DNA of 64,000 nucleotides from Streptosporangium amethystogenes (GTDB lineage Bacteria > Actinomycetota > Actinomycetes > Streptosporangiales > Streptosporangiaceae), in assembly GCF_000721075.1 (NCBI RefSeq), contig NZ_JOEQ01000005.1, positions 434,001-498,000 of the forward strand. The letters run 5' to 3'. Below, piece after piece: positions 34,148 to 43,700 of this stretch (position 1 is its first letter; the number at the start of each line of letters is the position of its first letter). The notes below the pieces were generated by a model. It was not told the origin of the DNA. It made no database searches and worked only from the letters and a program-made list of their open reading frames with translations. The position numbers and the translations under genes were made by a program.

Positions 34148-34166
34148 TTAGGTTAGCCTCAGCTAA
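34148..34166. promoter_or_regulatory. DtxR/IdeR-type iron box
   Basis: TTAGGTTAGCCTCAGCTAA matches the 19-bp iron-box consensus TTAGGTTAGGCTAACCTAA at 16 positions, including the whole left half. It lies about 180 bases before the heme oxygenase gene and 280 before lon; heme oxygenase is the functionally sensible target. DmdR/IdeR with Fe2+ would repress transcription from here. The rest of the 33967-34431 gap contains no gene. Confidence 0.65.
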
Positions 34167-34398
34167 CTTTTACTGCGTCACCGAAACCGCGGCCGGATGA
34201 TCGAGGGGCTCTCCCGATGTTCCCGCCCGCCGGGACCGGGGTGAACCTTTCGCCGTCCGTGGCGCGCTCCGGGTGTTCGAGGTCGCACGGAGGCTTGAGA
34301 AGCCCCCGTGGAGAGGCGGCCGACGCCTCCGATTACACAATTACGATCGCTCACAGCGAACAGGCTCAACCTCGGGAACATTCTCAGGCTCCCATTAA

Positions 34399-34417
34399 TT
34401 GAGTGAGTACAACTCAA
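34399..34417 (+). promoter_or_regulatory. HAIR element (HspR operator) of lon
   Basis: TTGAGT-N7-ACTCAA matches the HspR-associated inverted repeat CTTGAGT-N7-ACTCAAG in all but the outermost bases. It ends 14 bases before the lon start codon. In Streptomyces HspR represses lon, dnaK and clpB through this element, so heat-shock induction is expected here. Confidence 0.8.
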
Positions 34418-34431
34418 CCTTTGGAGTTCAC

Positions 34432-36801
<2,370 letters not shown>

Positions 36802-36817
36802 TCCGTGCTCCCGCGTC

Positions 36818-36855
36818 GGCCCGCCCCTCATCGGTGTGTTCGAGAGGGGCGGGCC
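36818..36855 (+). terminator. Terminator of lon
   Basis: GGCCCGCCCCTC and GAGGGGCGGGCC form a perfect 12-bp stem with a 14-base loop, 16 bases after the lon stop. Confidence 0.75.
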
Positions 36856-36890
36856 GTCCGGCAATCCGCGCATCTTTGAACGGAACAGAC

Positions 36891-36948
36891 TTGACAGATA
36901 TAAATGTACGAATCATCTAGTCGATTGCTCGAATGATTTATTTATGAT
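36891..36948 (+). promoter_or_regulatory. AT-rich promoter region of the Fic gene
   Basis: GC content drops abruptly. TTGACA at 36891 is a perfect -35, and TATGAT at 36943 is a good -10 located 12 bases before the Fic ATG, though the two are too far apart to serve one promoter. AATCAT and ATGATT flank the centre as an inverted repeat. Use of TATGAT would give an almost leaderless mRNA, consistent with the lack of a ribosome-binding site. Confidence 0.4.
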
Positions 36949-36959
36949 GGCATGGCTCC

Positions 36960-38108
36960 ATGCTGTATGGAACGCCTCCACTGGAGACCGTCGACGAAGT
37001 GGTCCTCGGCGAGATCGAGGAGATGCGCCGCGACCTGAGGTACCGCCTCGCGGAGACCCACCGCTGGGACGGTCAGCTCAGACGCCAGCTCCAGGCGCGG
37101 GCCATCCAGGGGTCCAACTCGATCGAGGGCTACCGGGCCAGCGTCGAGGACATCGAGTCCATCATGGCCGGTGAGGAGCCCCTGGAGACCTCCGGCGCGG
37201 TCGCCAGGGAGATCTCCGGCTACCAGCAGGCACTGACCTACATCCAGGCGCTCTCCCGCGCCCCGGTGTTCGCGTTCGACGCCGGTCTGCTGCACGCGCT
37301 CAACTTCATGATGATCGGCCATCACCATGACAAGACGCCGGGCACGGTGCGGCCCGGCGGCATCTACGTCCGCAACTCCACCACCGGGGAGGTCGTCTAC
37401 GAGGGGCCGGACGCCGAGCGGGTGCCGGAGCTGATGGCCGAGCTGGTCGCCTGGCTCAACGAGGGCGACCTGAAGGCGCCGAGCTACGTGCGGGCCGCGA
37501 TGGCCCACTTCAACCTGGTGAGCATCCACCCCTGGCGGGACGGCAACGGCCGCATGTCGCGGGCGCTCCAGACGCTGGTGCTCGGCAGGGACCGGATCAC
37601 CACCCCGGAGTTCTCCTCCATCGAGGAGTGGCTCGGCGGCGCCGAGAACACCGTCGACTACTACCGGGTTCTGTCGGCGGGAGGAAGGCGGAACTGGAAT
37701 CCGCACGGGGACACGCTGCACTGGGTGCGCTTCTGCCTGCGCGCCCACCACCTGCAGGCCCAGCAGGTCCGGCGCAGGCTCGCCGAGGCGGGGGAGGTGT
37801 GGATGCTGCTGGAGGAGCGGGTCGACGCCGACGGGCTCAACACCCGTACCGTCTCGGCGCTCTACGAGGTGTTCGTCAACCGGCGGCTGCGCCGGAGCAG
37901 GTACCAGTCGGACGAGTCGCTCAGCCAGGGGCAGGCGGCCAGGGACCTGCGCGACCTGGCGGCCAAGGGCTGGCTCGCCCCGTACGGGGAGACCAAGGGG
38001 CGCTTCTACGCGCCCGGGGAGAGGATGCGGGCGATCAAAGACGACTTCGCCCAGCGGATCGTCCCACTGCGGGATCCGTACTGGCATGACCAGCGCTTCG
38101 TTCCTTGA
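36960..38108 (+). CDS. Fic domain protein (AMPylase-like) with N-terminal inhibitory helix
   Basis: 382 residues. The catalytic Fic loop HPWRDGNGRMSR starts at His190 and is a full match to HPFx(D/E)GNGRxxR except Trp for Phe. SNSIEG with Glu56 matches the (S/T)xxxE(G/N) inhibitory motif placed N-terminal, so this is a class II Fic protein that keeps itself inactive. A winged-helix-like C-terminal region (about 290-375) resembles that of Fic/DUF4172-type regulators. It probably transfers AMP from ATP to a protein target; no separate antitoxin is needed or seen. It has no ribosome-binding site ahead of the ATG, so the start is less certain. Confidence 0.9.
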   Translation: MLYGTPPLETVDEVVLGEIEEMRRDLRYRLAETHRWDGQLRRQLQARAIQGSNSIEGYRASVEDIESIMAGEEPLETSGAVAREISGYQQALTYIQALSRAPVFAFDAGLLHALNFMMIGHHHDKTPGTVRPGGIYVRNSTTGEVVYEGPDAERVPELMAELVAWLNEGDLKAPSYVRAAMAHFNLVSIHPWRDGNGRMSRALQTLVLGRDRITTPEFSSIEEWLGGAENTVDYYRVLSAGGRRNWNPHGDTLHWVRFCLRAHHLQAQQVRRRLAEAGEVWMLLEERVDADGLNTRTVSALYEVFVNRRLRRSRYQSDESLSQGQAARDLRDLAAKGWLAPYGETKGRFYAPGERMRAIKDDFAQRIVPLRDPYWHDQRFVP

Positions 38109-38276
38109 AGTAGGCAGGTAAAACGACGTCGGCGGCGGCGAGGCTCGGGAACTGGGCGGCCCCGGATCCAAGGGCGGGCGTGTGTGTTGAGCTGGGCGGT
38201 CGCCACGGCGGTGGCGTAGGTGATCTCGCCGGGGTAGGCGAAGGTCTGACCGGCCAGGCGGTAGCTGTCAAACCGA

Positions 38277-39245
38277 TTGAGACATCAGGCTACTTGTGGT
38301 GTTTGTGCTGAGGTCTCGGTCTGGAGGGTCGTGGATGGTCTGTTGATCCACACCCGGGTGGGCAGCGGCTGCCGGCAGCTGCGCGAGGCCCGTATCACCG
38401 AGGGCGCCCGACATCTGGATTCCCCTCACGATCCCCAGGCCCGATGGAGCACCAAGCGCGACACCACCTGGAGCGGCTACAAGGTCCATCTGAGTGAAGA
38501 CTGTCAGGCCGACGCCCCGCGTCTGATCCTGCAGGTGCAGACGACACCGGCGACCGCCGCTGACAACGCCACCCTGGACGCCATCGCCACCGGCCTGCGT
38601 GAACGGCACCTCACCCCGGCTGAGCCCTATCTGGACGAAGGGTATGTCACCGCCGAGGCGATCGCCGAGGCCGCCGGTCGCGGCACGCAGATCATCGGCC
38701 CGCTCGCCCGAGAGGAGCTCCTGGCAGGCCAAGGCCGCTCTCGGCTTCGACCGTGACTCCTTCACCATCGACTGGGGGCCCGCGAAGCCACCTGTCCCGA
38801 CGGTAAACACAGCATCCACTGGCGTCACCGCGCCCACATGGCCGGTGATGGGGCCGCGATCGGCTTCGCCGCCACCGACTGCCAACCCTGCCCGCTGCGG
38901 ATCCACTGCACCAAAGGCATCGCAGGGCGTCAGATCGTCATCCCCTCCCGCCGCCTCTACGACATCCAGCGAGCCAACCGTGCCGACCAGACCGATCCGC
39001 GCTGGAGGCGGCGATACAACCTGTGCGCGGGGGTTGAAAGCACCATCTCCGAGGCCGTACGCGCCCACGGCCTGCGTCGCTGCCGCTACATCGGCCTGGC
39101 CAAGACCCGTCTGCAGCACGTCTTGATCGCTTGTGCCATGAACGCCGCCCGAATCGCCGACTGGACCGAACGCGACAACCACCCCGCTCGCGAACGCTCA
39201 CCCAGCAGCTTCAAAATCCTCTGCAAGGCCCGCGCGGCAAGTTAA
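38277..39245 (+). pseudogene. Degraded IS1182-type transposase
   Basis: The frame encodes the middle and C-terminal parts of a DDE transposase: ARWSTKRDTTWSGYKVHLSE, then CPDGKHSIHWR, CQPCPLRIHC, AGVESTISEAVRAHGLRRCR, YIGLAKTRLQHVLIACAMNA. The N-terminal third is missing. The frame shifts to +1 near 38725 (QAKAALGFDRDSFTIDW) and back near 38780, so no intact protein can be made. No clear terminal inverted repeats or target duplications flank it. On the left, at 38110-38276, the minus strand carries a gene-like piece (YRLAGQTFAYPGEITYATAV) that I cannot name and that stops at the element boundary. Confidence 0.8.
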
Positions 39246-39579
39246 CCAACAGAGTCCTCGCCGGGGCCGTGGGTAAGGGGTTGACTTGGTTGATTGCCAC
39301 GTCTTGTCGCGGCCCTCGGGCGTTGTCATGGTGAAGTCAGATGGTGGCGAGTCCCATCAACTCATCCGCAGAATGATCGCTGAGGCTCCGAGGACTCCGG
39401 ATCAGCAAGTGGCCGACCCGTCTGGGATTCCCCAGGTCAATGCCCAATATGATCATAAAAAGCGGTGTAATCAAAGATCTTTCTTTCGGTAAATTTTGCT
39501 GATACCTTCCCCTTGCCGAAAACTTGTTCGAGTGGCCCGTGCGACAGTGCGGGCCACTCGCATGCATGCAGGAGTTGGA
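39246..39579 (+). promoter_or_regulatory. Leader of the large toxin-like gene, with a stem-loop at 39529-39560
   Basis: No gene is evident in these 334 bases. The stretch from 39430 to 39520 is AT-rich and may hold the promoter. CGAGTGGCCCG (39529-39539) and CGGGCCACTCG (39550-39560) form a perfect 11-bp stem just before the GGAG ribosome-binding site at 39571, so it may limit expression of the downstream protein. Confidence 0.45.
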
Positions 39580-40704
39580 GTGACCTTGACAAACCGAGCG
39601 GTAGGGCCCCCGTCTCTCCCGCCTGGTCGCGAACGGCGTAGACGCCGCCTCGTGAACACCATCGCTGCGACCCTGGCCACGACGATGCTCGTTAGCCTGG
39701 CTGCAGCACCTTCCTGGGCGGAGAAGGCACCCGAACCACCCCAAATTCAGGTTCCTGTCCCAGAGCGCCCCGCCCCGAAGAGCGGACAGCCCGCCACAGA
39801 CAAGATGGTGGAAGCGGCCAAGAAGAAGGCCCGCGAGACCGGCAAGCGCGTCGAGATCCCTGAGCGCAATACCGAGGCCACGACGCTGTTCGCCAACCCG
39901 GACGGCAAGACGCTGCGGGTTGAGCTGTCCACCGAGCCCGTACGCGTCAAGAAGGCCGACGGTAAGGGCTTCACGCCGATCGACACCACTCTTGTTGAGG
40001 CGAACGGCGTCATCAAGCCCAAGGCCGCGAAGGGAAACCTCGTCCTGTCCGTCGGCCGGGACAAGACCCTGCTCAAGAGCCAGACGGCCGATGCCACAGC
40101 GAAGATCACCACACCGTCGGCCCTGCCCAAGCCCGAGCTGAAGGGTAATACTGCCACCTACCGGTCCGCCTACGGCAAGGGCCGCGACCTAGTGGTGACC
40201 GCGACCCGCACTGGGTTCCAGCAGAAGATCACCATCGTCGAACGGCCCACCGAGCCGGTCTTCTTCCACGTCCCGGTCGACCTGCCCAAGGGCATGTCCT
40301 TCGCGAAGAACACCACAGGCCAGCCCACCATCGTGGGCGAGGACGGCAAGACGCTGATCGAGGTGCGTCCGACCCTGCTGCAGGACGCCAAGACCACCGC
40401 CGCAGACGCCCCACTTGATACGGGCAAGATCGGCAAGGCTGCCGTCACGCTCGCCGAAGACGGCACGACCCTGGTGTTCACGCCGGACGCGGCGTTCCTG
40501 GCCGATCCGGCGACGACATACCCGGTGACGATGACCGCCGCGGCCTCGGACTGGTACGAAGGCCACACCGGCCAAACGAATCGCGACGGTGGCGCCATGG
40601 ACGCCTACATCAACGATTACGACCTCACGGACAGCTGGGACACCTTCGCTGATCCTGAGATCGTGGTTGGCAAGTCCTACGCCAGCAGCATCGCCAAACG
40701 CTAG
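39580..40704 (+). CDS. N-terminal part of a large secreted DNRLRE-type protein, ended by an in-frame TAG
   Basis: 374 residues up to TAG 40702-40704. GTG 39580 with GGAG five bases upstream is the likely start. A long signal peptide follows (basic GRERRRRRLVNTIAATLATT, hydrophobic core, cleavage near PSWA). The mature part matches the N-terminal region of actinobacterial DNRLRE/RHS-type wall proteins (PVRVKKADGKGFTPIDTTLV, AKGNLVLSVGRDKTLLKS, LVFTPDAAFLADPATTYPVT). After the TAG the same frame continues at once with conserved sequence (RGYLKFPN), so this and the next entry were one gene of 2,075 codons. The TAG is either a nonsense mutation, a read-through site or a sequencing error. Confidence 0.75.
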   Translation: MTLTNRAVGPPSLPPGRERRRRRLVNTIAATLATTMLVSLAAAPSWAEKAPEPPQIQVPVPERPAPKSGQPATDKMVEAAKKKARETGKRVEIPERNTEATTLFANPDGKTLRVELSTEPVRVKKADGKGFTPIDTTLVEANGVIKPKAAKGNLVLSVGRDKTLLKSQTADATAKITTPSALPKPELKGNTATYRSAYGKGRDLVVTATRTGFQQKITIVERPTEPVFFHVPVDLPKGMSFAKNTTGQPTIVGEDGKTLIEVRPTLLQDAKTTAADAPLDTGKIGKAAVTLAEDGTTLVFTPDAAFLADPATTYPVTMTAAASDWYEGHTGQTNRDGGAMDAYINDYDLTDSWDTFADPEIVVGKSYASSIAKR

Positions 40705-40776
40705 CGTGGTTACCTCAAGTTTCCCAACATCCCCGCCGAGTTCGCGGGTAGCAAGGTTCAAAACGCCGACCTGAAC

Positions 40777-43700
40777 TTGTGGAACCACCAGTCCAATACT
40801 TGCGGCACGTCGGTCGGCTCCGGGATCACCGCGCGGCAGATCACCTCTGCCTGGGATGACATGCTGCTGTACTGGAACAGTCAGCCGTCCGTCACCAGTG
40901 TGGGGGCAGATACCGAGTACGGCGCCTACAGCGAAGATTGCAATTACGCCTGGAACCTGGTCCACTCGATCAACGGGATTGTCCAGGCGTGGGTCAACGG
41001 TGACACCAACTACGGCATTCAGCTCACCGCAGGCAACGAATCCGAGTTGCGAAACTGGCGGCGCTACGCCTCTGAAGACGCCGGCGGCTGCAGGAGCGAG
41101 CCACTGGAAGACTGCAAGTTCCAGCTCCACCCGCCCATCCTCACCGTCGACTTCGAACCGGTGGCGCCTGAGACCTTTGAGGTGATCTACAACAACTACA
41201 CTGGTCCTGAAAAGCAGTTTACCTACGAGGAGGCGAAGGCTCACCAGCAGTGGACGTATGACGGCGTACCTAGCACTCCGTTCATGGGTGAGGACGCGGT
41301 GCGGGCCCAGATGGAACAGCCGCTATCTCCCGATATTATCGAGCCTGAGAAAAATGTACTCAGCCCCGAGGATGAACCGGCGTTGGAGCCTGTCCCTGGC
41401 GACAGCGTTGCTCCCACCGTGGTTGGCGCCATTCCAGCTGCGGATGCGACAGGTGTTGTCTTGGGCACCCAGCTCAAGATCACTTTCAGTGAGGCTGTCT
41501 GGGAGCCCGAACTCAGCGTGAAGGACCCCTCGGGCAACGAGGTAGCAGGAGTCCCCTCCCTGGCGGCTGACCGGCGAGAACTGCTGTTTACTCCCAGCCA
41601 ATCACTACACGCGGGCACGCGCTACACAGCTGAGGTCTCCGAGGCCTACGATCAGGCCGGAAACGGTATGACCCCGCACATCTGGTCCTTTACAACCGCC
41701 GTGCAAGCAGCCGCTCATTGGAAATTGGATGAGGGTACAGGAAGTATTGCCGCTGATGCTTCGGGCCATGGCCACAACGCGACTGTGAATCCTACGGCGC
41801 AATGGATGCCTGGCAAGATAGGCACTGGTTTGTCCAACCGGGCGACCGCATCTGCGCCTCTCTCTCCACAAGCAGAATTGGAAAGTTCGCCGTCTGCTGT
41901 TGCCCACGCGTTACAGAAGGCTGTGCAGGACGGCAAGCCGGTTGAGGTGACCAGCGAAACCTCAGCGACCTCTATCACATACGCTCAGCCTGACGGAAAG
42001 ACGTTCACCACCGAGTTTTCCGCAGGTCCGGTACGAACGCAGCAAAATGGCGCATGGGTACCCATCGACACTACCCTGGCCGAGCAGAACGGGGTGCTGA
42101 AGCCGAAGGCGATCGCCTCAGGGGTTGCCGTAACGATCACTAATGGCGGCGCAGGCGCGTTCGCATCCATGACAGCCATTGGCGGGCAGTCCTATGCGCT
42201 GCGCTGGCCGAGCCCACTGCCCAAGCCGGTGATCAACAAGAACATCGCAACGTTCACCGACGCTGCCGGTAAGGGCGCGGATCTGGTTGTCACTGTGCTG
42301 CCCACCGGATTCCGGCACGATGTGGTACTGCGTGAGCGGCCCGCCAAGCCGCTGGAAATCCGCATCGGGGCGGAGACCAGTGGCCTGACCCTCACCGAGG
42401 GCAAGGGCGGACGCCTGCTGCTCACCGGTAGCAAGGACAAGAAGCTGGTCGCTTCGGCGCCGCAGCCGGTGATGTGGGACTCCTCCGCGGGAGCTCGCCC
42501 GGCCGCAGGCCGCCCTCCGCGGGCCAGGCACGCGAAGATCGCCACCGACGTGGTCACCACGGACGGCCGGACCGAGCTGGTGCTCAAGCCCGACCACGCG
42601 TTCCTGTCTGATCCGGCCACGAAGTATCCGGTGCGGGTGGACCCCACTGTCACGCTGCCGGCCAACAACGACGTGGACGTCAACAACGTCTTCAACACCG
42701 CCGGGAACCCGGCGGACCCGACGGGTCCGCTCTTGATGGCCGGTACCTGGGACGGCAATGAGAAGCACCGGGTGCATCTGCGCTTCGACACCGCCTCCCT
42801 GACCGGGACGACCGTCACCGACGCCAAACTGTCGCTGCTGAACATGGACTCCTCCGGATGCGGCACCACGGTCGCAGCGGGCATCCAGGTCCGACGTCTG
42901 ACCAGTGCCTGGGATGAGAACAACCTGGACTGGGCCAACAAGCCCACCTCGACCACGGAGGACGCCCAGATCAACAAGGCGGGCTTCGGCGACTCCTGTC
43001 CGGGCGGGCCGACCGCGCTGGAGTGGCCGGTCACCGGGATCGCGCAAGACTGGGCGGCCGGCGCGGCCAACCACGGCCTGGTGCTGCAGTCCCCCACAGA
43101 GACCAACGTCAACAACTACCGGGTGCTCACCTCCTCCGAGGACACCGATTTCGACAACCCGCCGAAGCTGACCATCACCACCACCGGCCCGGCCTCCACT
43201 CCGGCCGTCAGCGCCCTGACCATCACCCCGGCCCAGAACTCAGGTGGCATCACGACGGTCACCTCGCTCACCCCGCAACTAGCGGCCACCGTCTCCGACA
43301 CCATCGGCGGCACCCTGACCGGCCAGTTCGAGATCGAGCACGACCCGACCGCCACCGGGCAGGGCACCGGCCAGATTTGGACCGGCGCCTCAGCTGCGGT
43401 CACCTCCGGTAACCAGGCCACAGCAACGGTCCCGGCCGGGAAACTGATCGACGGGTGGAAGGTCCGCTGGCGGGCTCGCGCGGCCAACGCTGCGGCCTCG
43501 ACCACCTCGGCGTGGTCGGCGTGGCAGAACGCCACCATCGACGTACCTGGCCCAATCTCGGAGCCGGCTGTGGGCGCGTTGCAGGTCAACCCCTCGACGG
43601 TGGTGAACGGTACAACCGTAACCTCCACCCTTACCCCCAGCCTATTGGCACAGGTGAGCGACCCGGCTGGCGGGAGCCTGCGGGCCGAGTACGAGATCGA

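Noticed and set aside
39286..39492. Small plus-strand ORF upstream of the toxin-like gene
   Set aside because: No ribosome-binding site or family resemblance, and it lies in the AT-rich leader region that probably holds the promoter.
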